Below are positions 39,088-48,004 of a stretch of 64,000 bases of DNA, piece after piece. A program made the translations under genes and the position numbers. Position 1 is the stretch's first letter. The number at the start of each line of letters is the position of its first letter. The notes below the pieces were generated by a model that made no database searches, was not told the DNA's origin, and saw nothing but the letters and a program-made list of their open reading frames with translations. This stretch comes from Leifsonia sp. 466MF (lineage in GTDB: Bacteria > Actinomycetota > Actinomycetes > Actinomycetales > Microbacteriaceae), in assembly GCF_900100265.1 (NCBI RefSeq), contig NZ_LT629696.1:1426001-1490000 (forward strand), read 5' to 3'.

Positions 39088-39163
39088 TGGTGGGCGATAC
39101 CAGACTCGAACTGATGACCTCTTCCGTGTGAAGGAAGCGCGCTACCAACTGCGCCAATCGCCC
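39088..39163 (-). tRNA. tRNA-Val (CAC)
   Basis: Cloverleaf on the minus strand: acceptor GGGCGAT/ATCGCCC, anticodon stem CTTCC/GGAAG with loop TTCACAC, so the anticodon is CAC (codon GUG). The T loop is TTCGAGT. The CCA end is encoded (39088-39090), unlike in the other three tRNA genes here. It faces away from the Gly-Cys-Val cluster. Confidence 0.95.
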
Positions 39164-39269
39164 GTGTGCTGCGAGATTCGATACTAGCCGACTCCGGGGC
39201 CCCGATGCACATCGACCCGGGGCACCCGAACGCGGCCGCAGGCGACACACCCGGCGGGCGTAACCGGTT

Positions 39270-39298
39270 TTGTCTTGCGCCTCCGGATCGGCTAGAGT
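39270..39298 (+). promoter_or_regulatory. Promoter of the tRNA-Gly/Cys/Val cluster
   Basis: -35 TTGTCT (39270-39275) and -10 TAGAGT (39293-39298) are spaced 17 bases apart, 34 bases before tRNA-Gly. A housekeeping-type promoter. Confidence 0.7.
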
Positions 39299-39332
39299 CT
39301 TTCAAGTGCCGCAGGGAACTGCGGGGCGAAAT

Positions 39333-39405
39333 GCGGATGTAGCGCAGTTGGTAGCGCATCACCTTGCCAAGGTGAGGGTCGCGAGTTCGAGTCTCGTCAT
39401 CCGCT
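39333..39405 (+). tRNA. tRNA-Gly (GCC)
   Basis: Acceptor GCGGATG/CATCCGC, anticodon stem TCACC/GGTGA with loop TTGCCAA (GCC, codons GGC/GGU). The T loop is TTCGAGT. No CCA is encoded. First of three plus-strand tRNA genes. Confidence 0.95.
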
Positions 39406-39472
39406 CGAGTCGGCCCGGTCTACGGATCGGGCCTCTCAGGTACGGTACGGGTTTTTCCGTGTTGTGGCGTTC

Positions 39473-39543
39473 GGTGGATTGGCCGAGAGGCGAGGCAGCG
39501 GCCTGCAAAGCCGTATACACGGGTTCGAATCCCGTATCCACCT
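39473..39543 (+). tRNA. tRNA-Cys (GCA)
   Basis: Acceptor GGTGGAT/ATCCACC, anticodon arm GCGGC/GCCGT with loop CTGCAAA (GCA, codons UGC/UGU). T arm CGGGTTCGAATCCCG. No encoded CCA. Confidence 0.95.
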
Positions 39544-39569
39544 CGATCCTGAGCTTCGCGTTCAGGCTC

Positions 39570-39641
39570 GGGCGATTGGCGCAGCGGTAGCGCGCTTCCC
39601 TGACACGGAAGAGGTCACTGGTTCGATCCCAGTATCGCCCA
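39570..39641 (+). tRNA. tRNA-Val (GAC)
   Basis: Acceptor GGGCGAT/ATCGCCC, anticodon stem CTTCC/GGAAG with loop CTGACAC (GAC, codons GUC/GUU). No encoded CCA. Its 5' half is nearly identical to the opposite-strand tRNA-Val (CAC). Confidence 0.95.
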
Positions 39642-39648
39642 CAGAGAG

Positions 39649-39672
39649 AAACCCCCGGAGACCCGGGGGTTT
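39649..39672 (+). terminator. Terminator of the tRNA-Gly/Cys/Val cluster
   Basis: AAACCCCCGG-agac-CCGGGGGTTT, a perfect 10-bp stem, eight bases after tRNA-Val (GAC). It is nearly the same hairpin as the one after tRNA-Val (CAC). Confidence 0.85.
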
Positions 39673-39698
39673 CGTCGTTTCCGGATGGTTCCGACGGA

Positions 39699-40217
39699 TC
39701 ACGGGCTGGCCGTTTCCGCCGGGGTGGGGACGATGAGGCGGCCGTCGTCGGCCCCGCCCACGTGGAGTTTCCCGTCCGTCCCGACGAGGACCCTGCGGCT
39801 CCACTGGTCCGGCATGGGACACGGGGCACCCTTCTGCCCTGGGATCAGCTCGAGCGCCATCCGCGCCGTCTGAGTCGTCGTCGTTGTCCGATCGGTCAAC
39901 GTGACCACAAGGTCATGCTGCTTCCGGAGATCCGCGGTGCGAGGGACCACGATTTCGAAGGACGGTCTGACTCCGTCCTCGTCGTCGCACGAGCCGGCGT
40001 AGCAGGCGTGAACCGTGCCACCGGGATGCAGGCGGAGCCAGGTCGCAGCGTCGACGGTGATGTGAGGCGGTCGGATGTCGGGCATGGAGCACACGGAGAA
40101 CAGCGGGGCGCAACCAGCGAGGAGCGTCGTGGCCAGGACGCCGACGGTCGCCGCCAGCGCGCGCCGGATCGGGATGCGCGTGACCCCACGATCACGATGG
40201 GAGCGTGCTGACGACAC
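39699..40217 (-). CDS. Putative lipoprotein
   Basis: 172-aa lipoprotein of unknown function. After a basic start, the signal segment RALAATVGVLATTLLAGC ends at a lipobox (LAGC, Cys36). The mature part has four further cysteines in its first half and a strand-rich domain (ATWLRLHPGGTVHACYAGSC, FEIVVPRTADL), ending RRVLVGTDGKLHVGGADDGRLIV. The GTG at 40217 has AAGGAG seven bases upstream; the frame open to 40316 was not used. It lies 27 bases beyond the tRNA terminator on the opposite strand. Confidence 0.7.
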   Translation of the reverse strand: MSSARSHRDRGVTRIPIRRALAATVGVLATTLLAGCAPLFSVCSMPDIRPPHITVDAATWLRLHPGGTVHACYAGSCDDEDGVRPSFEIVVPRTADLRKQHDLVVTLTDRTTTTTQTARMALELIPGQKGAPCPMPDQWSRRVLVGTDGKLHVGGADDGRLIVPTPAETASP

Positions 40218-40399
40218 TGTTCCGCTCCTTCGAGTCCACGTGCGGTCGCCTCGGCAGGAGAAGCAGCACCAGCGGTACGGCTGCCGCCACGATGATCGCG
40301 GCAGAACGGAGGACACAGCGCGATGCTAGCGCTCGTGCCGGCGACCATCGCGGTTCATAGCCCGCGGTCGGCGAACCGCGGACTCGAACGTCTCCTGCG

Positions 40400-41653
40400 T
40401 CAAACCGGCAGCGGCCCGGCCAGCACCGACCGTGCCGCGTGCAGACCCGACTGAAGCGCGCCCTGGATCGACGGCGACTCGCGGTGGTCGCCCGCGAGAT
40501 GCAGGCCAGGGCCGACGCGAGCGGGAGACGAGCGTCGCATCGGCGGGGGCAACGCGGGCAGCGCGTGCGGGATGTCGTCGCGGCGGAGGAGCAGCCACGA
40601 CGCCGCGGCCCGGCCGTACAGCCGGACGAGGTGGGCGCGCACGTCTCCCTCGCGCGCCCCGATACCTGAGTCCAACAGACAGGTCGCCTGCACGAGGTGG
40701 CGGCCCGACGGCGCCGCCTCCGGGATCGTGGCGGAGATCGCCAGCGCATTGACGATCGGGCCCTCGCGACTCCCATCAATCGTCAGCAACCCGGAGACCG
40801 CAGCTTCGTCCGCCGCGAACCACCACGTCTGCAAGCCCCGTGTGGATGGGGCGGACGCGTCCACGAGCCCCGTGAGGGCCTCCGCAGCCACCGCCACGAC
40901 GACGTCGCGCGCCCGCACGGTTTCCTCCCCGAGCGCATCCACATCCCATCGACCGTCGCGCCGGCGCAGTCGACTCACCGCGCGGCCGAGCCGGATGTCC
41001 GCACCCGCCGCACGAGCGCGCGAAGCGAGCGCGTTCGGAAGCGCGGCGATGCCCTCGCGGGGGAGGCCCGCAGCAGCCGGAAGGAACGATCGTGCGAGCA
41101 GGCGGACATACGTGTCCGACGTCATTTCAGAGGAGTCGGCGAGAACACCTGAGAAGAACGGCGACAACACCTGAGTACGGAGTGCCCCGGTCAGACCGGC
41201 CTCGTCCCAGCCCCGGCCGACGGTGCGGTCGGGGCGGGAGACCGTCGCGCGCGGCCGCAGGACCAGGGGACCGAGCCACCGGGCGAGGCCGACGAGGTCA
41301 CGCGGTGTGACGAGACCGCTGGCGAGTGTCGCCGGAATCAGACCCGGGTGCCGAAGTGGATGCGCGAGAGTGCCCATCGAGCCGTCCGTGCGACGTACCC
41401 GGACCGCTGTCGGGAACGCCGCGACGGAGAGGCTGTCGACGTCCACCGCCGCGCGGACCGCCGGATAGGCGGTGTTCAGCACATGGAAGCCGCGGTCGAG
41501 GGTGAAGCCGTCGACGTGGTCGGTCCGTTGGCGTCCGCCGACCCGATCCGCTGCCTCGAGCACGACCACCTCGCGACCGCGGGCCGCCAGTTCGGCGGCG
41601 CAGCGCAGACCCGCCAACCCGGCACCGATCACGATCACGTCATGCGTCCGCAT
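40400..41653 (-). CDS. NAD(P)/FAD-dependent oxidoreductase (flavin amine oxidase-like)
   Basis: FAD enzyme of 417 aa, related to flavin-containing amine oxidases and phytoene-desaturase-like proteins. The dinucleotide fold is VIVIGAGLAGLRCAAELAARGREVVVLEA at residues 6-34, followed by the GGRQRT motif (GG and Arg, FAD contact). The C-terminal FAD motif appears as GLHLAGDHRESPSIQGALQSGLHAA. The substrate is unknown. The ATG at 41653 fits the fold start; the upstream open frame was dropped. A 182-base gap to the lipoprotein gene holds no convincing gene. Confidence 0.85.
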   Translation of the reverse strand: MRTHDVIVIGAGLAGLRCAAELAARGREVVVLEAADRVGGRQRTDHVDGFTLDRGFHVLNTAYPAVRAAVDVDSLSVAAFPTAVRVRRTDGSMGTLAHPLRHPGLIPATLASGLVTPRDLVGLARWLGPLVLRPRATVSRPDRTVGRGWDEAGLTGALRTQVLSPFFSGVLADSSEMTSDTYVRLLARSFLPAAAGLPREGIAALPNALASRARAAGADIRLGRAVSRLRRRDGRWDVDALGEETVRARDVVVAVAAEALTGLVDASAPSTRGLQTWWFAADEAAVSGLLTIDGSREGPIVNALAISATIPEAAPSGRHLVQATCLLDSGIGAREGDVRAHLVRLYGRAAASWLLLRRDDIPHALPALPPPMRRSSPARVGPGLHLAGDHRESPSIQGALQSGLHAARSVLAGPLPV

Positions 41654-41715
41654 GTGCCGAGTGTACGAGCGCACGATCGACGGAGAGCGGAGAGACCTCG
41701 TCGCAGGTGCCTGTG

Positions 41716-42309
41716 TCAGTCCGCCGACGGCGGGACCGTGATGCGCATCACCGTCTTGCTCTTGCCGATGTGCCGCTCGAAGGTGAATCCGGCCTTCTCG
41801 AACATCGCCCTCGTGCCGTTGTGGAGGAACGACGACGATGTCCGCTTCCCGGGGGCGAGCTCGTTGGGGAACGAGACCACCTCGCCGCCACCGGCCTGCG
41901 CGATCAGCTCGAGCGCCCCATCCAGTGCCTCCCGGGCCACCCCCTCGCGACGGTGGTCGCGGTCGACGAAGAAGCACGTGATGCGCCACGGCGCAGGACG
42001 GGTCTCGCCGGCGTCGTACTGCTTGCGGTGGTAGATGTTCGGCAGTTCGGCGGGACTGCCGTATTCGCACCAGGCGATCGCATCGTCGCCGTCGAAGACG
42101 AGCGCGGCGTGGGCCACGCCCTCCGCCACGAGCCGATGCTTGAAGGTCGGACCGTCGTATTCGCGTTTGACGGTGTCATCCGTGTCGCCGTGGAAGTAGG
42201 AGCAGTAGCACCCACCCCAGACGCCGTTGTGCTTCTGCGCGAGCGCCAGCCACGCCGGGAAGGTCTCCAGGGTCAGCGGCCTGATCGCATGCTGAGCGGT
42301 CACCGTCAT
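41716..42309 (-). CDS. GNAT family N-acetyltransferase
   Basis: Acetyltransferase-like protein of 197 aa. The N-terminal half (RPLTLETFPAWLALAQKHNGVWGGCYCSYFHG) is Cys-rich and typical of a distinct GNAT subfamily. The acetyl-CoA motif A is ITCFFVDRDHRREGVAREALDGALELIAQ at about residues 109-137. The last strand is FEKAGFTFERHIGKSKTVMRITV. The substrate cannot be told. It precedes the FAD oxidoreductase gene by 62 bases on the same strand. Confidence 0.82.
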   Translation of the reverse strand: MTVTAQHAIRPLTLETFPAWLALAQKHNGVWGGCYCSYFHGDTDDTVKREYDGPTFKHRLVAEGVAHAALVFDGDDAIAWCEYGSPAELPNIYHRKQYDAGETRPAPWRITCFFVDRDHRREGVAREALDGALELIAQAGGGEVVSFPNELAPGKRTSSSFLHNGTRAMFEKAGFTFERHIGKSKTVMRITVPPSAD

Positions 42310-42408
42310 TCGGAACCTCCCTCGTCCACTCCTTTCAAGTGTGACGGGACCGATTGCCGTGCACCAGGGGCTCGCATCCCGCGTGAGAGTCCGGGAGACG
42401 AGGCGACC

Positions 42409-42474
42409 TCACTGGTCGAGGACGCACATGCGGACACGGTCGCCGTCGGACGCCTCGCGATCGCTCTCGGTCAT
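42409..42474 (-). CDS. Possible 21-codon ORF coupled to the Nudix gene
   Basis: [21 protein letters not shown] begins with an ATG that overlaps the Nudix gene's TGA (ATGA) and ends at 42409. The overlap is the only support; it resembles no family and could be chance or a remnant. The rest of 42310-42470 shows no gene. Confidence 0.2.
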   Translation of the reverse strand: MTESDREASDGDRVRMCVLDQ

Positions 42475-42926
42475 GACAGGGCTCCCGTGTCGGCGATCAC
42501 CCTGTCGATCCACGTCCGCCGGGGAAGCGCGGCGATCGCGTCGCGTTCGAACCAGCCGAGCTCGAGCAGCTCGTCCATGTCCGGGGCGGCCGGGCTGAGC
42601 AGCTCGCAGTCGTACGCAACGGTGACATAGCCCACGCGGTCGCCGTTCGGGTATTCGACCATCAGCGGCTCGCCGCCGTACGCACCGATGATGCCCGCGA
42701 CCCGCACGTGAGCACCGGTCTCTTCGAGCACTTCGCGTCTGAGTGCTTCGGCCGGCTCTTCACCAGGCTCGATACCCCCGCCGATCAGGCTCCAGAGGCC
42801 GGAGTGCGCATGTCGCGCCAGGAGGAACCGGTCGCTATCTCGGATCACCGCGCTGACTCCCGGCAGAAGCAGGAAGTCGTTACCGACGCGGTCACGGATC
42901 GACTGAACGTACTCGGACATCGGCAT
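42471..42926 (-). CDS. NUDIX hydrolase
   Basis: 151-aa Nudix protein hydrolysing a nucleoside diphosphate linked to another moiety. The Nudix box is complete at about residues 50-72 ([23 protein letters not shown], with REVLEE). The N-terminal segment [20 protein letters not shown] and the later [13 protein letters not shown] fit MutT/ADP-ribose-type enzymes; specificity is open. The start is the ATG at 42926 or the in-frame ATG at 42920; neither has a clear ribosome-binding site. It is divergent from thrS with 99 bases between. Confidence 0.88.
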   Translation of the reverse strand: MPMSEYVQSIRDRVGNDFLLLPGVSAVIRDSDRFLLARHAHSGLWSLIGGGIEPGEEPAEALRREVLEETGAHVRVAGIIGAYGGEPLMVEYPNGDRVGYVTVAYDCELLSPAAPDMDELLELGWFERDAIAALPRRTWIDRVIADTGALS

Positions 42927-43025
42927 GGCTGCAGCCTACGCAGTGCACCCGCGCTCCGAGCGGTATCCCCGGTCCGGCTAGAGTTGGAGGGTTCCCAAAT
43001 CGACCCACGAACAAGGAGTGGACAG

Positions 43026-45008
43026 GTGGCCGACGGCTTCGAGCTCTTCACCGACCGTTCCGTTGTCGCGATGCGCGTCAACGGTGAGCTGAAGGACCTC
43101 GCGACCACCGTCACGACGACCGACGAGGTCGAGCCGGTCACCATCGACTCGCCCGACGGCCTCAGCATCCTGCGCCACTCGACGGCGCACGTCCTCGCGC
43201 AGGCCGTGCAGGCCGTGAATCCCGAGGCGAAGCTGGGCATCGGGCCGCCCATCACGGACGGTTTCTACTACGACTTCGACGTGCTGGAGGCGTTCACCCC
43301 GGAGGATCTGAAGGCTCTCGATAAGGAGATGTCGCGCATCCAGCGGGCGGGCCAGCGGTTCGTCCGCCGTGTCGTGACCGACGAGGAGGCGCGCGCGGAG
43401 CTCGCCGACGAGCCGTACAAGCTGGAGCTCATCGGCCTCAAGGGCGGGGTCCAGCACGGCGACACCGCCGCCTTCGACGAGAGCGAGTCGGTCGAGGTCG
43501 GCTCCGGCGAGCTGACCATCTACGACAACGTCGACCCGAAGACAGGGGAGACGGTCTGGAAGGACCTCTGCCGCGGCCCGCACCTCCCGAACACCCGCAT
43601 GATCGGCAACGGCTGGGCGCTCACCCGCGTCGCGGCCGCCTACTGGCGAGGCAACGAGAAGAACAAGCAGCTGCAGCGCATCTACGGCACCGCCTGGGCG
43701 AGCAAGGAGGAGCTGCGCGCCTACCAGACCCGCATGGAGGAGGCCGCCAAGCGCGACCACCGCAAGCTCGGTGCCGAGATGGACCTGTTCAGCTTCCCCG
43801 ACGAGATCGGCTCGGGCCTGGCGGTGTTCCACCCCAAGGGCGGGATCATCCGCAAGGAGATCGAGGACTACATGCGCGACCGGCTCATCGCCAATGGCTA
43901 TGAGCTCGTCAACACGCCGCACATCACCAAGGCGCACCTCTTCGAGACCAGCCAGCACCTCAACTGGTACAAGGAGGGGATGTTCCCGCCGATGCACCTC
44001 GACGAGGAACGCGACGCGGACGGAAACATCACCCGGCAGGGCCAGGACTACTACCTGAAGCCGATGAACTGCCCGATGCACAACCTGATCTTCCGTGCGC
44101 GCGGCCGCAGCTATCGCGAGCTCCCGCTCCGGCTGGCCGAGTTCGGGACGGTGTACCGGTACGAGAAGTCCGGCACCCTGGCCGGTCTGACGCGCGTCCG
44201 CGGGCTCACCCAGGACGACGCCCACATCTACGTGACGGAAGACCAGATCCGGGACGAGGTCGCCCGCCAGCTCGAGTTCGTGCTGGAGACCCTGCGCGGC
44301 TACGGCCTCACCGACTTCTACCTGGAGCTCTCCACGAAGGACCCCGACAAGTACGTCGGTAGCGACGAGAGCTGGGAGACCGCGACCGAGACGCTGCGCC
44401 AGGTCGCGATCGAGTCCGGTCTGGAGCTCGTGGACGACCCGGGCGGGGCGGCGTTCTACGGCCCGAAGATCTCGGTGCAGGCGCGCGACGCGATCGGTCG
44501 TACCTGGCAGCTGTCGACCGTCCAGCTGGACTTCAACCAGCCGGAGCTGTTCGAGCTGGAGTACAACGCGGCGGATGGCACACGCAAGCAGCCGGCGATG
44601 ATCCACCGGGCGCTGCTCGGCTCGATCGAGCGGTTCTTCGCGATCCTGCTGGAGCACTACGCCGGTGCCTTCCCGGTCTGGTTGTCGCCGGTCCAGGTCG
44701 TGGGCATCCCGGTCGCCGACCAGTACGCGCCGTTCCTCGACGACGTGATCTCGCGGCTCCGCGCCCGCGGCGTGCGCGCCGAGGTCGACCACTCCGACGA
44801 CCGCATGCAGAAGAAGATCCGCACCCACACCAAGGCGAAGGTCCCCTTCCAGCTGATCGTCGGAGAAGAGGATGCGTCGGCGGGCACGGTCAGCTTCCGG
44901 TTCCGCGACGGCACGCAGCGCAACGGCGTGACCGTCGACGAGGCGATCGAGCGGATCGTCGAGAGTATCCGCTCGCACGAGCTGGTCGACACGGCATGGC
45001 ACGACTGA
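43026..45008 (+). CDS. thrS: Threonine--tRNA ligase
   Basis: Class II aminoacyl-tRNA synthetase charging tRNA-Thr, 660 aa. It has a TGS domain at the N terminus, the editing-domain motif [11 protein letters not shown] near residue 57 (HxxxH zinc-like), motif 2 ([25 protein letters not shown]), the zinc-binding MNCPMHN, and motif 3 ([21 protein letters not shown]). A C-terminal anticodon-binding domain ends the protein. The GTG at 43026 follows AAGGAG by ten bases; TAGAGT (42979-42984) is a likely -10. No T-box is visible. It overlaps the HIT gene by 13 bases. Confidence 0.97.
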   Translation: MADGFELFTDRSVVAMRVNGELKDLATTVTTTDEVEPVTIDSPDGLSILRHSTAHVLAQAVQAVNPEAKLGIGPPITDGFYYDFDVLEAFTPEDLKALDKEMSRIQRAGQRFVRRVVTDEEARAELADEPYKLELIGLKGGVQHGDTAAFDESESVEVGSGELTIYDNVDPKTGETVWKDLCRGPHLPNTRMIGNGWALTRVAAAYWRGNEKNKQLQRIYGTAWASKEELRAYQTRMEEAAKRDHRKLGAEMDLFSFPDEIGSGLAVFHPKGGIIRKEIEDYMRDRLIANGYELVNTPHITKAHLFETSQHLNWYKEGMFPPMHLDEERDADGNITRQGQDYYLKPMNCPMHNLIFRARGRSYRELPLRLAEFGTVYRYEKSGTLAGLTRVRGLTQDDAHIYVTEDQIRDEVARQLEFVLETLRGYGLTDFYLELSTKDPDKYVGSDESWETATETLRQVAIESGLELVDDPGGAAFYGPKISVQARDAIGRTWQLSTVQLDFNQPELFELEYNAADGTRKQPAMIHRALLGSIERFFAILLEHYAGAFPVWLSPVQVVGIPVADQYAPFLDDVISRLRARGVRAEVDHSDDRMQKKIRTHTKAKVPFQLIVGEEDASAGTVSFRFRDGTQRNGVTVDEAIERIVESIRSHELVDTAWHD

Positions 45009-45628
45009 ACCTCGACTCGTACGGGACGTCGGACGACCCGAACGGAGACGGCGCAGCCGACGGGGCGATCCGGGACAGCGTCAATGCGGAGCGCATCCGC
45101 GTCGACGACCCGTCGTACCTCGTCGGCGTTCCGGACGAGTTCCAGCGGCTCTGGACGCCGCACCGGATGGTCTACATCCAGCACGGCCAGCAGCCGGGCA
45201 AAGACGACTGCCCGTTCTGCGTCGCCCCGAGCATGAGCGACGAGGATGCGCTGATCGTCGCGCGCGGAACACACGCGTATGCGCTGCTGAACCTGTTCCC
45301 GTACAACAGCGGCCACCTGCTCGTGTGCCCGTATCGCCACATCGCCACGTACGACGAGGCGACGCCGGAGGAGGTCGCCGAGATCGGCAGCCTCACCCAG
45401 ACGGCGATGCGCGTCATCCGTCAGGTGTCGAAGAACGACGGCTTCAACATCGGCATGAACCAGGGCGAGGTCGCCGGAGCCGGAATCGCGGCGCACCTGC
45501 ACCAGCACGTTGTGCCGCGGTGGGCTCAGGATGCGAACTTCCTGCCCATCATCGCCAAGACGAAGGCGCTGCCCCAGTTGCTCGGAGAGGTCCGCGCGGC
45601 CATCGCAGACGCCTGGCCGCGTCCCTAG
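44996..45628 (+). CDS. HIT domain-containing protein (AP4A phosphorylase-like)
   Basis: Nucleotide-binding hydrolase or phosphorylase of 210 aa. The histidine triad is HLHQHVV at residues 167-173, and the zinc-type pair DCPFC lies at 71-75. The N-terminal 50 residues are an actinobacterial extension. It overlaps thrS by 13 bases; the thrS-HIT pair is conserved in actinobacteria such as Mycobacterium, where the HIT protein acts on diadenosine tetraphosphate, a by-product of synthetases. The usual next gene, pgsA, is absent here. Confidence 0.9.
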   Translation: MARLNLDSYGTSDDPNGDGAADGAIRDSVNAERIRVDDPSYLVGVPDEFQRLWTPHRMVYIQHGQQPGKDDCPFCVAPSMSDEDALIVARGTHAYALLNLFPYNSGHLLVCPYRHIATYDEATPEEVAEIGSLTQTAMRVIRQVSKNDGFNIGMNQGEVAGAGIAAHLHQHVVPRWAQDANFLPIIAKTKALPQLLGEVRAAIADAWPRP

Positions 45629-45632
45629 CCAA

Positions 45633-45689
45633 CAGCTCCTGAGTTTTTCGCTGTCTTGGCGGCGATTTGCCCGAAAAACTCAGGAGCTG
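45633..45689. repeat. Long inverted repeat between convergent HIT and pdxY genes
   Basis: Perfect 18-base arms CAGCTCCTGAGTTTTTCG (45633-45650) and complement (45672-45689) surround a 21-base loop with TTGGCGGCG. It follows the HIT stop by four bases and precedes the pdxY stop by 17. It probably terminates both genes and resembles 30291-30360 in plan. Confidence 0.78.
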
Positions 45690-45706
45690 ACGGTGGGGGA
45701 GGCGGG

Positions 45707-46558
45707 TCAGCGCACGCGCGTGACCGCGAACTGCTCGCGCGGGTTCGCGTAGGAGTCCTGCGACTCGACCAGCTGCAGCTCGCGCTCGCCCGACTCCAGG
45801 GTGCGCGTGAGCAGGTCGAACACGCTCGACACGGTCTTCCGCAGGGCCAGCTCGGCGTCGCCGGTGCGCACGTAGTGCGCGGTGAACAGCGCCGCCGTCA
45901 CGTCGCCCGAGCCGTTGGCCTTCATCGGGAGGCGCGGGGTCTGCACGACCCACGCGCCCGCGTCGTCGACGGCGAGCATCTCGATCGTGTCGGCGGGCGC
46001 ATCCGGACGCTCGACGCTCGTCACGAGGACGGTGCGAGGGCCCATCGCGCGCGCCGCATCCACCGACTCCAGCGTCGACTCGAGGGTGTCGGGCGACGTC
46101 TCGGTCAGGAAACCCAGCTCGAACTGGTTCGGCGTGATGATGTCGGCCACCGGAACCACACGCTCCCGCAGCAGCACCGGGATGGCCGGGGCGACGAAGC
46201 AGCCGGACTTCGCGTTGCCCATGACCGGGTCGCACGCGTAGACGGCGTCCGGGTTGGCCGCCTTCACGCGGGCGACGGCGTCGATGATGACGTCGCCGAT
46301 GCCCTCGCTGCCCTGGTAGCCGGAGAGCACGGCGTCGATCTGGCCGAGCACCCCGCGCTCCTCGATGCCGGTGATGACGTCGCGGACGTCGTCGGCGGAG
46401 ATGAGCGGTCCGCGCCACGCGCCGTACCCGGTGTGGTTGGAGAAGTTCACCGTGTAGACGGGCAGGACCTCGACGCCGATGCGCTGCAGCGGGAAGACGG
46501 CGGCGGAGTTGCCGACGTGACCGTAGGCGACCGCGGACTGGATCGAGAGGATCTTCAT
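45707..46558 (-). CDS. pdxY: Pyridoxal kinase
   Basis: Phosphorylates pyridoxal (and related vitamers) to the 5'-phosphate in the B6 salvage pathway, 283 aa. PfkB/ThiD-like fold; the start MKILSIQSAVAYGHVGNSAAVF is typical of PdxY. Anion-hole and nucleotide motifs are VLVTSVERPD and the catalytic GSGDVTAALFTAHYV. It is 28 bases behind the MocR-type regulator and part of a B6 cluster with divergent pdxS-pdxT. Confidence 0.93.
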   Translation of the reverse strand: MKILSIQSAVAYGHVGNSAAVFPLQRIGVEVLPVYTVNFSNHTGYGAWRGPLISADDVRDVITGIEERGVLGQIDAVLSGYQGSEGIGDVIIDAVARVKAANPDAVYACDPVMGNAKSGCFVAPAIPVLLRERVVPVADIITPNQFELGFLTETSPDTLESTLESVDAARAMGPRTVLVTSVERPDAPADTIEMLAVDDAGAWVVQTPRLPMKANGSGDVTAALFTAHYVRTGDAELALRKTVSSVFDLLTRTLESGERELQLVESQDSYANPREQFAVTRVR

Positions 46559-46586
46559 CCCTCGATCCTCTCATCTGGTCCGGGGC

Positions 46587-47897
46587 TCAGCGCGCCGCAT
46601 CCACCAGGTCGTCGAGCAGCCGCGCGCTCTCCTCGGCGGTGAGGTCGTGCACGGTCAGGCGCAGGTGATGTGACGGTTCGGGATGTTCGGCCAGCTGGAA
46701 CTCGTCGCCCGTCCGCGCCAGCCAGCCGCGCCGCATGAGGCGCTCCGCCACCGTCCGCGCCTGCACGGGAAGCTCGACCCACAGGTTGAGGCCGTCGGCC
46801 GGCTCGGCGGGGAGCCCGCGTGCGGTCAGCTCCGCCGCGAAGTCGCGGTTCCGCTCGGCGTAGTGCCGGCCGGCATCGACGATCTCGGCGAGGGCGGTCT
46901 CGTCGGTCAGCTGGGCGAGCACGAGGCGCTGAAGGATATGGCTGACCCAGGTCGTGCCGGGGCTCAGCCGGAAGGCGAGGCGCTCGGCCGTCTCCGGGTC
47001 GGTGGCGGCGACGGCGAGGCACATGTCCGGGCCGAGGAACTTCGACACCGAGCGGATGAGTGCGAAGCGCCGGTGCCCCGGCCCGATCAGCGTCTCGTAG
47101 CGCCGCTGCGACAGCATGGAGAAGTGGTCGTCCTCGATGACGAGCACGTAGGGGTGGTCGGCGAGCACCGCGCGTAGTTCGGCGGCACGTGCGGGGGAGA
47201 GGGTGGCGCCGGTGGGATTCTGCGCCCGCGGCGTGCAGATGACGGCGCGGACGCCCGCGGCGAGAGCGGCACGCAGGCCGTCCACGGTCATGCCCTCCGC
47301 ATCCACCGGCACCGGGATGGCCCGATACCCGCCCAGCCGGACGGTGTGGATGCTCGCCAGGAAGCACGGATCCTCCAGGGCCACAGCGTCGTCACGGAGC
47401 AGAGCCTGCGCGAGCAGACGCTCGACCGCATCCACCGCGCCGTTGGTCACGGTGATGCGCACCGTCTGGTCGGGCAGGTCGTCGCGCACCCACGCGAGCG
47501 CGCGCTCCTCGAGGGCCGGGTCGATGACGGGCTCCCCGTACAGGACGGGTCGTCCGATGGCGCCGGCGAGCGCTGCGGACGGCTGCGGGATGCGGCGCGG
47601 GTCCGGGTTGCCGGTCCCGATGTCGCGGAGGACGCTGTCCTGTGCGTAGCCCTCCTGCGCGACCGCCTCGAGTCCGGCGATGACGGTGCCCGCCCGGCCG
47701 CGCGCCGTGACGACGCCCGCCTGCGCGAGCAAGCGGTAGGCGGCGACGGCGGTGTTCCGGTTGACCTGCAGCTGCGCCGCCAGCTCGCGCACCGGCGGCA
47801 GGGCGTCGCCGCGGCGCAGCGCACCGCGTTCGTGCAGCGCGCGCACGCTCGCCGCGATCTCCGACGCCGTGGCGCCGGTGATGCCGTTTCCGTCCAT
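46587..47897 (-). CDS. pdxR: MocR-type transcriptional regulator with PLP aminotransferase domain (PdxR-like)
   Basis: GntR winged helix fused to an aminotransferase-like domain, 436 aa. The DNA-binding part covers about residues 8-75 (LPPVRELAAQLQVNRNTAVAAYRLL), and the aminotransferase part has NPTGATLSPARA and the PLP lysine in RSVSKFLGPD (about residue 285). PdxR-type members sense pyridoxal phosphate and activate pdxST. The location between pdxY and divergent pdxS strongly supports this role. The ATG at 47897 is 107 bases from the pdxS start, so operators probably lie in that gap; the CTAT...ATAG pair at 47953-47968 is one candidate. Confidence 0.88.
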   Translation of the reverse strand: MDGNGITGATASEIAASVRALHERGALRRGDALPPVRELAAQLQVNRNTAVAAYRLLAQAGVVTARGRAGTVIAGLEAVAQEGYAQDSVLRDIGTGNPDPRRIPQPSAALAGAIGRPVLYGEPVIDPALEERALAWVRDDLPDQTVRITVTNGAVDAVERLLAQALLRDDAVALEDPCFLASIHTVRLGGYRAIPVPVDAEGMTVDGLRAALAAGVRAVICTPRAQNPTGATLSPARAAELRAVLADHPYVLVIEDDHFSMLSQRRYETLIGPGHRRFALIRSVSKFLGPDMCLAVAATDPETAERLAFRLSPGTTWVSHILQRLVLAQLTDETALAEIVDAGRHYAERNRDFAAELTARGLPAEPADGLNLWVELPVQARTVAERLMRRGWLARTGDEFQLAEHPEPSHHLRLTVHDLTAEESARLLDDLVDAAR

Positions 47898-48004
47898 TAC
47901 GCTCCCCGCCCGGTGGTCCCGCGGTCGAGTCTATCCAGCCGCGAAGGGGATGCTATCGTTCGGCATAGGCCAAAACATTCTTTGTTCCGCACGAGAGGGC
48001 GATG

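Noticed and set aside
39002..39700. Integration site at the tRNA genes
   Set aside because: No integrase, no second direct copy of a tRNA 3' end and no mobile genes are visible; the repeated tRNA-Val sequence is inverted and belongs to complete genes.
40192..40300. Short hydrophobic frame (AAIIVAAAVPLVLLLLPRR) between the lipoprotein and FAD oxidoreductase genes
   Set aside because: It has only an internal GTG without a ribosome-binding site and overlaps the lipoprotein start in another frame. I see no gene in 40218-40399.
42927..43025. T-box or other riboswitch ahead of thrS
   Set aside because: The 99-base gap has a likely -10 only 42 bases before the start, too short for a T-box, and no specifier-type stem.
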